A stretch of DNA of 64,000 nucleotides from Cladopsammia gracilis (Eukaryota; Cnidaria; Anthozoa; Scleractinia; Dendrophylliidae), in NCBI GenBank assembly GCA_022457155.1, contig JAJGOT010000508.1:415501-479500 (forward strand). The letters are read 5' to 3'. The notes under the pieces were generated by a model. The model saw only the letters and a list, made by a program, of their open reading frames with translations, had not been told where the DNA came from and did not search any database. Position 1 is the stretch's first letter, and each line of letters opens with the position of its first letter. This document shows, piece after piece, positions 53,035 through 64,000 of the stretch. Made by a program: the position numbers and the translations under genes.

Positions 53035-53943
53035 ATGAATGGAACTGAACAATTGTTTGCAGCGTACGTCGCTGTTTGTGTCATAAACGCGGTATTGTCT
53101 TATATCGTCATTGCGTTGAACGTTACAATAATCCACGCAATAAGAAAAACTTTGTCGTTACCAAAGACTTTAAAAACATTTCTCCTGAGTCTGGCTGTTT
53201 CTGATCTCGGTGTTGGTTTACTGGTACAACCTTTGTACATTGTACTTCTTATCATGGAATTGAAGCAAAACACTAATAACAACCCAACTTACAATGCCAC
53301 ATACATCGCGTATCTCATCGTCGTAAATCTATTTTGTTTCGCTTCCTTCTTTGGTGTCATGGCTCTGACTGCAGACAGATTCTTGGCCATCCATCTGTAT
53401 CTTAGATACAAGGAACTTGTAACTCACAAGCGAGTTGTTGCTGTTGTCATTTCAGTTTGGGTGTTCTGTGCATTTCTTTCGTTGATTAGGTTGTGGATCC
53501 CGGTAAATATTATGTACATAATGTTTGTCATTATTGAAGGAGCTTGTATCATTACTGCAACATTCTTTACCGTCAAGATTTATTTGGCCGCACGACGCCA
53601 CATAAACCAAGTTCAAGTCCTACAAGTACAACACGCATCTCAGAATGGCGAGATGGTGAACGTTGCAAGGGTGAGAAAATTTGCTATTACAGCAATTTAT
53701 GTATGTCTCGTTTTGTTGGTTTGTTATTTGCCAAACATTTGCGTGTTATATGTTGGAACTCTAACATCACGATCAGTTACCGATACTGTAAACGTTATAT
53801 CAAATTATACTTTGACGCTGGTGTTTCTCAATTCATCTCTCAATCCGCTGATTTATTGCTGGAAGATGAGACACATTCGTAACACTGTTATAAACATACT
53901 GCGAAGTGTATATGCTACCACCTTCCAAGTGAGGCAAAATTAA
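53035..53943 (+). CDS. Rhodopsin-family (class A) GPCR, intact
   Basis: 302 residues, single exon, start MNGTEQLF. Landmarks: TM2 SLAVSDLGVG, TM3 TADRFLAIH, TM4 VWVFCAFLSL, TM6 LLVCYLP, TM7 LNPLIYCW. It is close to the gene at 37,227 throughout; the two differ mainly in TM1, extracellular loop 1 and the TM6-loop region (one residue shorter near CVLYVG). An NGT sequon stands at residue 2. The ligand is unknown; a melanocortin/adenosine-like grouping is by overall style only. Confidence 0.9.
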   Translation: MNGTEQLFAAYVAVCVINAVLSYIVIALNVTIIHAIRKTLSLPKTLKTFLLSLAVSDLGVGLLVQPLYIVLLIMELKQNTNNNPTYNATYIAYLIVVNLFCFASFFGVMALTADRFLAIHLYLRYKELVTHKRVVAVVISVWVFCAFLSLIRLWIPVNIMYIMFVIIEGACIITATFFTVKIYLAARRHINQVQVLQVQHASQNGEMVNVARVRKFAITAIYVCLVLLVCYLPNICVLYVGTLTSRSVTDTVNVISNYTLTLVFLNSSLNPLIYCWKMRHIRNTVINILRSVYATTFQVRQN

Positions 53944-54179
53944 AACTAACAACTATACTGAAGTCAAGCATTTTAACTAGAGTAATACAAGTTGAGAACA
54001 GGCCATTTTAGCTATCTAGGGGAACCCAACCAGGAATATTTAGGAAAATGCTTTGGAATGTCGTTGTACTGTTTTTCCATATCATTTTACTGCCCTTAAA
54101 GGAAACTATGTGAAAGCTAATACAGTTTGATCTTTTCGGTTCTTTTAGCTGAATATTTCAGTAGTAGAAAATGTTAGGG
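53944..54179. other. 3' flank of GPCR gene
   Basis: Matches 38,139-38,449 and 31,545-31,777. Nothing else is present. Confidence 0.65.
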
Positions 54180-54590
54180 AAGGAATCTTATCACCCGAAT
54201 TTACTGACTCCTTTCTCCTTTCCGAAAATTGACCAATCACAGCGCGCGTACTAACTAAGAGATATAATAAAGGAATCTTATCCCCCGAATTTACTGACTG
54301 CTTTCTCCTTTCCGAAAATTGACCAATCACAGCGCGCGTACTAACTAAGAGATATAATAAAGGAATCTTATCACCCGAATTTACTGGCTGCTTTCTCCTT
54401 TCCGAAAATTGACCAATCGCAGCGCGCGTACTAACTAAGAGATATAATAAAGGAATCTTATCACCAGAATTTACTGGCTGCTTTCTCCTTTTCGAAAATT
54501 GACCAATCACAGCGCGCGTACTAACTAAGAGATATAATAAAGGAATCTTATCACCCGAATTTACTGACTGCTTTCTCCTTTTCCAAAATC
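54180..54590. repeat. 90-bp satellite, ~4.6 copies
   Basis: Same unit and same orientation as the other arrays, located at the same distance from the GPCR stop. Confidence 0.92.
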
Positions 54591-55766
54591 CTAGGTGATC
54601 TTATTTCGTACCCAATACGACATTTTTATTCTTGAGAATACAAAAGGCGTTAAATTTTCCAATGTTACGAAAGCGGTATCTTACAAAAGAAAACTCTGTT
54701 TTAGGTCTAATTCATAAGGAATTTTTAAGGCGACTAAGGCCTTCCAAAGAGCTTTTCAACCGAAACGATTCGTTTGGTGTTCTTGGTTATTCGTAGTGAT
54801 GGACTCATGCCTTTTGCGAATTATCAATTCAAGTTTAGATTCAGATTAAGATTTATCGATGATTTCTCTGTCACCGAAAAGGCACATTGTATATAGTTTA
54901 GTACCCAAATTAGAGTGGAAGGGATCCGCACGCTTTGCTGCTGCCAGCGTTTCTCAGTAGTGTTATTTTCTGTAGTTTATGTATGATGATAAGGTACATT
55001 TTCACTCCCTAAGTCAATAATGAAGACATGTAGTGTATTCTAACATTTGAGTTTGTTGATGTAAACCTCTTGTGTGGCCACTCAAATGAAACCTGTTTGG
55101 CGGTACTTTTGCATAGTGCCATTTCTTTTACAATATTTTACAAATTTTAACATGGAATTTTTTTTTAATTTTGGTATTTTGGCTCTCTTGGGAGTTAAAT
55201 GGTTAATTGGTTCTTCAAAGAACAGCTACTGCATAGACCACAACCATCTTTATAAGCTTCTGTGTGACCCATAGATCTAAATCCTGCGCAAGTGACTAGG
55301 CACTTGAAGTGCTCTCACTACAAGCTGAGCGTCTGTATTTCATAAGGGATGAAGTCAATGTATGTACTATTACTTTATTATGATTGTATATAATTTAACC
55401 AGCTAAGATATCACAAGTCCTTTACCCTTTCACTCTAAGGGTCAATTATGAAGACATGTAATGGGTGGTTTTAACTGTGGACGAAATCCTATGGTGTGGC
55501 CATTCAAATGAATTTACATCGGTTGCAATACTTTTGCATGGTACTGTGTGCTTCAAAATAATTTACAAAATGAATTTTACAATTTTTCTTGAAATTTGAA
55601 TTTTGACACTCTTGGGAGATAAAAGGTGAAAACCTAACACACGGAAAAAGATGACCAGGCCACCTGTCATAGATTCAAAATCTACTGGGTGACAGGGACA
55701 GACTCCTTGGGCCAAAACAGATTGAGGCCATGTCAGATCAGTGGTGTTCGCACTAAGTTAGTAAAC
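54591..55766. repeat. GPCR downstream block and following repeats
   Basis: 54,640-54,990 matches 32,085-32,345. CTTTCACTCC-type blocks follow at 55,000 and 55,425. No gene. Confidence 0.6.
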
Positions 55767-56516
55767 GACCTTTCTAGAGTGAGTCGCTTGTAGTTGTCGG
55801 TACTGTAGGTAACACACTTTGATATGAGAGATGCATTATGTTCCCTGGTTAGTTTGGAAATGGTGCTCAGCAATGTGCTCATGTGGAGATCACATCGCTG
55901 CTTCCGTGTTACTATTTGTTGTGTTTACCCTTGTACTAAAAATATAGGTTGAAGTAAAGCAAGATTGAGTAAGTTCATGATACATACATCACCTTTAATT
56001 ATATAAAACGTCTCAGATATACAGAGTAGCTAAAAGAGCTAATGTCTCCGAGGACAAACAAAAAATTCAAATAAAAGTAATCTTAGATGTTATAAGAAAA
56101 TCTAATACAAACGTTTAGATCCTCGTTAATTATTTAACTACACTGAAATAATTTCGATCACTAATTAAGGGCGCCAAATTTACCACTTGTCAGTGTAGAA
56201 AATGCGTCTAAGACCTGGACTTCCTAATCTACATGTATTCACTAATTTTAGCTTTCTATTATTAACACAATAATTCAACATTCACTTGTTTATAACTCTT
56301 TAATAGCTATAGATGTATTTTTTAAACATTAGTCTTACGTTTTTGTATAGTATATTGAAGTGCGAGTTAGATTAGTTATTTGTTTTGTTTTGTTTTATAA
56401 CTTAAATTGCATTTTAACTTAATTGTATTTTTGTCGAGCGTTTTTTACATGAGCCTCTGGCTCGGATGATTGGGTGACCACTCCCTACGTTATCGACCTT
56501 AAATAAATTATTACTA

Positions 56517-56578
<62 letters not shown>

Positions 56579-57450
56579 GTTGAGCGTTTTTTACATGAGC
56601 CTCTGGCTCCCACGTTATCGACTTTAAATAAATTTTTTCTTACTTACTTACAATTACAATTGAATACGTCTGCCAATACAATTCGCCAGTAGGTAGCGGT
56701 GTTTAAGTAATGATCCGCATAAGAAGGATAGTACTAAACGGCAATGCACGATGGAATGTCAACTTTTTTCATTGTTACAACTACTGATCTCATTGGCCAA
56801 GACTCAACAACTGCTAAAAATTAAGGTTCAAGGTGCATTTTGTCTAATTTCTTTTAAGGTTTCAAGTAATTCGAAAGCCAATCGCACAACATGCAAGTTT
56901 TAAAAGATATTGTATTTGGGGAACTTCACCAAAGAAGCAAAATTATTAGGTATTGTCTTTTGCTATTCTGATTGGTTAAGCACGAATATTTCCAAAAATT
57001 TATTTGACACAAATGGATTTTCGTTATTTTTATAATGAAATATAATTATGAACCATCAGATCTTCCCGTATTCTTGAAATCAAATATATTTTACGTGGGA
57101 AAGAGCCAATGCCGCAGAACAATGAAGTTTACTATAGTTCTTATGTGGAGCATTACTTAACAATCGAGTTCTTGCTGTATAATTTAACACCAGTTCAATG
57201 CAATATTGGTGATCAACGATTTCACGTTAAAATACACTAGTTTCTAGTCTAGTTTGTAGTCATCAGGTATTTGTACTGTCTTGATAGAGTCAATAAATAA
57301 AGTTTTCAGCGGATTCGAAGTTTGTGTCTAAATTCGTCTGTCAAGGGTTGCAGTATAGTGGTCACCAACAATACACGGATCAAAACTAACCAATCACTGA
57401 CAGCAACAGCCAATGACATCATAGACCTATGACAGCAACCGCCAGAGATA
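55767..57450. repeat. Segmental duplication, copy 2
   Basis: Partner of 47,770-49,640. It contains the longer (ATT)n tract (56,515-56,577) and the same tail modules; the second tail module lacks part of the CTCTGGCTC unit. Confidence 0.8.
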
Positions 57451-58189
57451 TTAATATCATCGACTGATTCTGAGGCTGACTTCTGCTCAGGTAGTTGAAA
57501 CGTTAGTCAATGTCAAAACGTCATTCTTTTCAGAACTAAAGTAATCTGGAAGATCACACTTGAAAGAGTACTATTTATATGGATATGAAAGAACCTGCTT
57601 CTTTTTTACTCAAAAGTATGAATTATTGACTACAGGGCCACCGGACCCGGCTTCATTCTGGGTTGACTACGTGGTTTGCTAACAGCTGAATTAAGCAGTC
57701 ATCACATACACATACACAAGTCTTAAGGAACCTTGTACTCAGATATGAAACTTTAACACTGTTCCAAAAGAATTGCGGTTTCCAGGCTAAGATGAGCATG
57801 CGCTAAACTAAAATGGCATTCGGCTTTGAGTGTTCGCTGATGCAGGTGGTGTTTTTAACTACTAAATACGCGAAGCGTAAAACGGTCGATCAGTGTAAAC
57901 GTTGAGCCAACGATATGTAAAGGACAGCTGCCTTACCCATTGGGGACGGCGTTGGAGGGAGGGGAGGGTGGGGAGTTTGACAGAGGGGGTGGCTCACAGG
58001 GCCTTTGATTTGGGTTGGATACTCTTCTCAAAGCAGATATAAAGAATTCTTAGCCTGCGTAACATACGTTTTTACGGTGAGCCGAGCTCGAAGGCCGATC
58101 AACGAGCGTGGAGTGCTAGTCAGTCTTGGCGAGTGGAACTTTCTCCCGCCCTCGCGTGACTCACGATCCGCGTTCCGCGTTCCGCGTCG
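57451..58189. other. No gene; G-rich tract
   Basis: Homologous in part to 51,370-51,720. A G-quadruplex-type tract is at 57,954-57,973. Confidence 0.4.
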
Positions 58190-59170
58190 AGTCATTACGG
58201 TTTTTATCTCGTTAATGCGCATGCGCATTAAGCGAGATTTCGAAATTACGAGATAAAAAAGGGGCAAAAGCTGTTAACAAATTTTTGTGGACTTTTTTCC
58301 GGGGGGGGAGTTTCTTCTTTCTTCTTCATAGAAGCTATATTAGGGCATTGAGGATATGGTTGGTTAAAGCGGTTAGGATTTCAAGAAGGGCGTCACACAC
58401 CGTCACTAAAATATTTGAGGAACACCCCCGGTCCTATTGTTAATTTCCCTAGGGTATTGGGATGTCAGAACTTGTGATGAACTTGTCATATTTCACATTA
58501 CGTCACCGCAAAGATATTAAAGTTCTTAGTTTCGATATCTCACGTTACGTATCAATATATCAAATTTTCAATCATTTGTCGTAAAGCCATTCAAGCTGCT
58601 TTCGAGAATGGTAAAAATAGGTCAAATACGTTTTCTTGGGAAACGTAGTTTGAGAATTTCACGGTCTATTTTTACGAATGGAGACGTTATTGGATGGGAA
58701 AGTTTGTGTTTTAATATGAGCGATATGGCAGAGCAAAATAGCATGAACTTTGCGTTTGTATGCAATAGTATGGGAAAGACGTCATAGTTTTATTGGTTTA
58801 GCTACCGTGCACAAGGAAATTTTGACTGAATTTGTTTTGCGGGAGGAAATTTTTGTGCGCGATCGGGACAGCTTAAATTTCTGCTGGGAGGAAATGTTTG
58901 CGGATTTCTGGTCAAGTATAAATAAAATCCAAGGCATCGGTATTAAATAATTTCACTTCCTGACCGGAGGTTTTTATAGTTCTCCTAGTTATATGGTTGC
59001 TGTTCTGGCGCCAATATGAACATAAACAACCAGAAAACTAGTGAGTGAATTATTGTACGTTGTTGTAAAAATGTATCAGTATTATGATAACAGTCTCTGG
59101 TTCTTTTGAGGACGTGTGTGGAGTTGAATCGGGAATACAGATGACTGTTGTGCCGGTCGCCTCGGAGTTA
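58190..59170. repeat. Duplicated host block, copy 2
   Basis: Partner of 21,160-22,080 in the transposon-rich region 37 kb away. A palindromic ATCTCGTTAATGCGCATGCG core at 58,205-58,240 marks its left end in both copies (near 21,100 in copy 1). Confidence 0.65.
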
Positions 59171-62100
59171 TGATAGCAATATATTCACTGTTGAAAAGTT
59201 CTTGTTAAGCCGATATACATCATTAAAACAAGTAATTTTTTCTGCGCGAGTATATTTCTGCGGTGGAAAATTTAATACAAAATAAAGTAATACTGCATAA
59301 TAATGCAACAACGGACAACCTTGCCTGTATCTCCGGCAGATCAGAAAAAGGTTTTGAAAAATACTGCGGTCAGGAATCCCGCATGTTTGATTACTTTAGT
59401 ACAAATGTTATAATTTGAGAAATTGGGGCGCTAAGTTTCATGATGTCACTTTCCGGGAAACTTGATTAAAGTGTACAGCTATCATGATGGAGATTCAAAT
59501 ATTTAAAACCGTATGTAATGATGCTATACTTCTGACAATGGAGATACTGCCTAACTCCGAGAAACACATTACACTTACACGCGAAATAAACTCTGAGGAG
59601 CTATTGCAAGATCCCACTATTCCAATATATGACTATCGCATAAGACTTGGATCTTAATAGAATATTTTACGAAATTTTACTGCGGTCGTGACCCCGGGGG
59701 TCGTCAAGAAGACACTGTCAACACTACATTATGTTATCTTTGTGGAATGTCCGGTTTCCGGAAGATAATAAAAGAACAGGAATGAGCGAATCTCAAAACT
59801 GTAAAAATGAAATTAACGTTGGAAAAATATATATTTGCTCAATTCTTTCTTTGAGGAATAGAGGAATTCTAAGGATATGCACTTTTTTGTCTTGACTTCC
59901 TGACTGAATTTAAGTCTTAAAATAGCAATGAATATGCGTGAACGGACTCTGATCGATCAATGACAGACATTGTAGCGACCATAGGTCATGGATCAGTTCT
60001 TTTCTTCTTTAAAATCTCCGTAAAATTCTTAGATGTTTATATCTTTTTTTTATATATAAAGATCTTCAAACGCGGATAAGCGTAAACATTTATCCGATGC
60101 GTTGTGGCACACATCAAAGATTTAAATTGGATGATCCCACAGGCAGATGATCGGGATGTGAGTGACATCAAGTTACAGATTCGAAGCCAGTGCACTGAAA
60201 TATACTAGGTAATAATACGATTTGTCACGGAATTGATAAGCGATAGAAAAATCGAAAATATTACACACTACACATTACACAAAGTCTTCTCACCTTTACT
60301 TTATTGTCTCTTGATGTATCCTGACCGGTTTAAATGCAATTTTACAACTTTTGTCACTCGCCCCACTATCCACTATAAAAGAAGGGAAGGCTGGAGACCT
60401 CTGAGCGAACCCTCGCCACGCGAAAGCCAATAAATTCTAAACAATTCAACTCAAGCTCCCCGAATTGCCACCAGTGAGGCCGCAGGTTAAATGTCTACCC
60501 GTGCGATTCGTGCTAGCTTCCAAATTCCCTTTCACGGTCTCTAAAAGGGCTCCGTTTTGGAGCGATTCTGGCCATCTTTTTGTACCACGAAATTCGAATA
60601 CTAAAGCTTAGCGACCGCGTCACAGAGACAAAATGACATTCACCCGAGGGGAGGGTCGTTACTTTTGCCCTCGCGCAAATTGACACCGTCGGGGGAGCCG
60701 GTGCGTGTAATTCGAACGGAAACCACACGCGTGACCTGTCACTTTTTTGTCTTTATTTGATAAAGTGCAATTTTTCATCAAGATAAAACGAAAAGTCTCT
60801 TTTTAAAATAAAAATGCTCGAAGGAAAATTATTAAGCTTGTTAAAACCAATTTGCGCCAAAAAATCAAAAATCAAAGGTCACGGATATGTATGTGTATAC
60901 CGGGAGTCTAGGGTGTACTCTAACTGCACGTCCGATCCAAGAGAGAGGAAGATAGGGGCCTTGGGAACGAGGTTGGTAGACGTTTCAATAACAAATTGAT
61001 CATTACATGTAAAAGACCGTTGGCCGTCGGGTGTTGATATGAACGATATGGTCAATAATGTTTAATTTTATTGGTAAATTGCACAACCTTCTAAAGTCGC
61101 TGTCGTAATTTGTCGTATTTTTGAAGCGGAATCGAGCCGCTTCTCGCTGTTCAGAACGTCTCATGTCGGCAATTTTCGGGGCCACGTCGCTTGTCGTTTT
61201 TACCAAGGCTTCTTTAAGCCGAGATGTTTTGAAAACAGCTTCGGCTATAAAAGGAAACGAAATCTAATCACCAGCTCTATTCCCACAAGAGACACCATTC
61301 TGCCCGAAGGTACACAATTTTTTAGTTGACGGAAAAAGCGACAAGTAAAATATTTTCATTTGCCTTTTTTACAATAGTCTAACTTAGTGAAGTATTTAGA
61401 TAAAACATTCCTTTTTTACTGAAGTCTTTTTACTGAACTTATTCACATGCACAAAGTTCTTGTTTTGTCTCATACATCCACATATACACTGCACATATTA
61501 ATTGGCTGTTTAAAAACATTGCTAGTAAATCAATTTAAATCCCAAATGAAAATCGTTGCAATATGTTTTAGTTTTGTTTAAATATCAATAAATAAAGATA
61601 GTAAATATTTTTTAACCTTCGAACATCTTTCCCAAATTTCGATTGATAGGAAAATCGCCATTGTAGTGCCATACAAGTCATTGCTACTAAAATACTGTAA
61701 CTGATACAAAACATAGAAAATTAACTAAGTAAAAGGGCTCTCTAAAGATAGATTGAATCTAAGTAGTTTTGCCACCCCCATCCCTCCTCATAATTTCCCC
61801 CCGTAGCAACCAAATTGGCCTCGGCTCATTACTCGTGGCGAAGCACACGAGTTGTAAATCCGGCGTTGACTTTTCTTGTTTTTCTTTTTTTCGTGTCACA
61901 TTAGCGCATGCAAATTTATGCACGCATATTTAAGTCTATATCGACGACTATATGGCTTTCGGCCATGAGATACATACCGTAAAATCTCTCCGTGTGTGTA
62001 CTCGAGAAGCAAGATAAAGAACTACTGCGTACAACTGCACACTTTCAAGACAATTCAAGGCGTTCATGGATGGATAGGCCGTTTAATATTGTGTTCGCTG

Positions 62101-63112
62101 CTTATTCCTGTGGGATTTTTGCTCTGGCAAGTTCTGTGTTTTGTATATTAAACTTGCCATTTGCTTAGGACGCTTAGCGATCAAGCTCCGGGTCGAGTTT
62201 AAGTGTCAGCTACTGAATCTAGTGAATGCAGTGTGGTCTTACTTTTAAACCCGTGTATACGTGAAAGCATGATGAACAGGCTATCGGCAAGGGTGTTTAA
62301 ATAAAATTCACTCTCTCACTCACTCACTCACTCCTTCCATCAGCTGTAAACTTAGTGAGCAAATGCTTTGTTACGAACACGTTTCGTAACAGGAATTCAA
62401 CGTGAATCCAACGATAACAATAATTAATTTGATGTAAACGAATATAGACAACAATAAGGTTACAGATGTTTCGCATTTGGAGTTTTTAGTGCAACATTAA
62501 AATCGATCTAAAAGGATTTTGCAACCTAAACACGCGTTCTGATGCGTATCTAGATTAAAATAATAAAATTTAGTCCGTAGGCAGTATGTGCTCTTGGACA
62601 GCGCAGTGATTGAGTTTGTGGCTCAGTCCCGGACGGCTCGAGTTCGATTCTCCAGAGAGTCCTTTTTTTTTTTCTTTTCTTTTTTTTGCTTTTTTCGAAC
62701 TGGACATTATGAAAGTGATGTACTTTATTTTTCGTTCGTCAAAAATCCTTACGTTTTATTAAAAAAAATATATATCGAACTGTGTCAGTGTGAAAACGTA
62801 AGCGTACGGCAATATTGCGTTACGCGTTAGCATTTTTTCTTCTCGGGTTGGCTCTTAGGAGCCTTTGATTAGACATAATTTCAAGCTTATGTTTCTCTGT
62901 AAAAGCACTCAAATCACTTGGCAATCAATGCTGCAATAAGTTAAAGGCGCCACGAGTTCAAGCTGTGTACAGCTTCTTGTTCGCTTAATATAATCAAGTT
63001 GAAGTTTCCCCTCAGCTGTAAAATGAAGACTATTTTGAACAAAATAAATACGCTAAATTAACATGAAAATTATTTACATTCATACTCGTGATTATTTTGT
63101 TGCTCATGACTT
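59171..63112. other. Largely unique DNA; no supported gene
   Basis: A TATA-like GGCTATAAAAGG at 61,242-61,253 is followed ~65 bp later by CCGAAGGTAC, which could be a first exon end, but no coding exon follows that I can support. A (CACT)n run is at 62,310-62,335. A pyrimidine-rich T tract is at 62,662-62,690. Confidence 0.35.
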
Positions 63113-63442
63113 TTATTGAAATAGAGCCCTTAAGTCCTCTATGACTGCAATGTCTAACTCTTCGATTAGACCTACAGGTATTTTCAATCTTTCAACTTCA
63201 ATAAACCATTTAGCAGCTTTACACATATTACCTATCACGTCTTTACTACATTTACCTATCAAAGGCACCCAACTTTTCCAATTCTTGTTGTTGTTGTTGT
63301 TTTTTATTAACCTTACATTCTCTCGCATTAACGAGATGGCTTTAAGAGCCCTTTGATTAGTGTTGTCAAACATTGCTATCAACATCGGAGAGAAGCACCA
63401 AAACGAACAAACGAACGAACCGCTTTTGGGATTGTAGTTCAA
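63113..63442 (-). CDS. Unidentified open frame overlapping a repeat
   Basis: 109 residues. The last 50 (WKSWVPLIGK... EELDIAVIEDLRALFQ) look protein-like, with helices, and may be the 3' end of a host or repeat gene. The 5' half lies in the GPCR upstream repeat and an AAC microrepeat (NNNNN), so it is probably not coding. Confidence 0.25.
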   Translation of the reverse strand: MNYNPKSGSFVCSFWCFSPMLIAMFDNTNQRALKAISLMRENVRLIKNNNNNKNWKSWVPLIGKCSKDVIGNMCKAAKWFIEVERLKIPVGLIEELDIAVIEDLRALFQ

Positions 63443-64000
63443 TAATAATTTTATGATTATGTGTCTCTTAGAAATTCATCGACAGCTCGTCACGGCTGTG
63501 AACAATTAATGACAGGTTTTTAATGATACGACAACTATAATTATTATTATTTATTATCTTTTGCGACATCATTTCAATTTACGCACGTTTTACATACACT
63601 CTGAAATAAACCTTGTCATCTCTTTGATCTCTTAACTCTGTGTTGAACGCTTCCATTTGTCCGTCTGTTAAAATAATAGGAAGAGTATAAATATTACTTG
63701 GGCGTGAGTGTTTTTATTTTACAAATTATATATTTAAATCAGCTAATTTGACGAGGTTCGAGACATCTGTTTTAGCCAATTGGAAACAGGCAAGGCGTAC
63801 CTAAATGCAAACATCGGAATACAACTCTGCAAGAGGATGTTTTGTACTTCAAACGATGGATTTATGCAAACTTTACATTTTTAATTAACAGAATAGTAGA
63901 GACAACTTTGTTGTAAATACAATGAATGAATTTGGATTGTGTGAAATATATACTAAAAAAATTCTTATTTAAATGCCAATTATTATTTTCGTTAAACAAT
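63300..64000. repeat. Upstream flank of a further GPCR copy
   Basis: Matches 20,740-21,080 and 51,700-52,310, including AATTCATCGACAGCTC and ATAGTAGAGACAA. By comparison with other copies, a GPCR start would lie roughly 700 bp beyond the window. Confidence 0.6.

Noticed and set aside
61242..61310. TATA box and possible first exon with splice donor
   Set aside because: No downstream coding exon could be supported, so no gene is called.
62586..62665. tRNA-like stretch with A-box-like and B-box-like (GAGTTCGATTCT) segments followed by a T-run
   Set aside because: The acceptor and anticodon stems do not pair convincingly; at best a decayed tRNA-derived SINE.

Overview
The window looks like animal nuclear DNA, most likely from an anthozoan cnidarian such as a stony coral. 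I infer this from the class-A GPCR paralogues, the Polinton-type provirus, and the DIRS, Penelope-like and LINE debris embedded in AT-rich, low-density DNA. Taxonomy is inference; no search was run.

Region 1 (1-3,060) is the end of one endogenous virus-like element. It holds the C-terminus of a probable virion protein, a frameshifted membrane protein, an intact poxvirus VLTF3-like zinc-ribbon gene, and a broken YqaJ/lambda-type exonuclease. Region 2 (3,210-20,514) is a second, nearly full-length Polinton/Maverick (adintovirus-like) provirus with inverted terminal repeats. The outermost 73 bp of each repeat is itself a near-perfect palindrome. It carries protein-primed PolB, a retroviral-type integrase with chromodomain, a parvovirus-like phospholipase A2, an adenain-like protease, a hydrophobic pVI-like protein, a double-jelly-roll capsid protein, a basic core-like protein, a penton-like protein, an FtsK/A32-type packaging ATPase, a tail-fibre-like protein, a membrane protein, a VLTF3-like factor and small unknowns. 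Two convergent blocks meet the outer genes, and a divergent promoter region near 15.1 kb contains 12-bp direct repeats. Most long genes carry frameshifts or stops, so the copy is decaying or the assembly has indel errors.

Region 3 (20.5-30.5 kb) is a nest of transposons. A DIRS-like element (RNase H plus tyrosine recombinase) is split by a 2.7-kb element whose ends are inverted arrays of a ~153-bp repeat. LINE and ORF1-like fragments follow.

Region 4 (31-64 kb) is a segmentally duplicated host locus. It has two intact rhodopsin-family GPCR genes (37.2 and 53.0 kb), one GPCR pseudogene split by an 860-bp insertion (43.0-44.7 kb), one truncated copy (31.2 kb) and flanks of at least two further copies. 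Recurrent modules follow the genes: a 3' flank, a 90-bp tandem satellite, and a conserved downstream block. Several MITEs and foldback elements lie between them.
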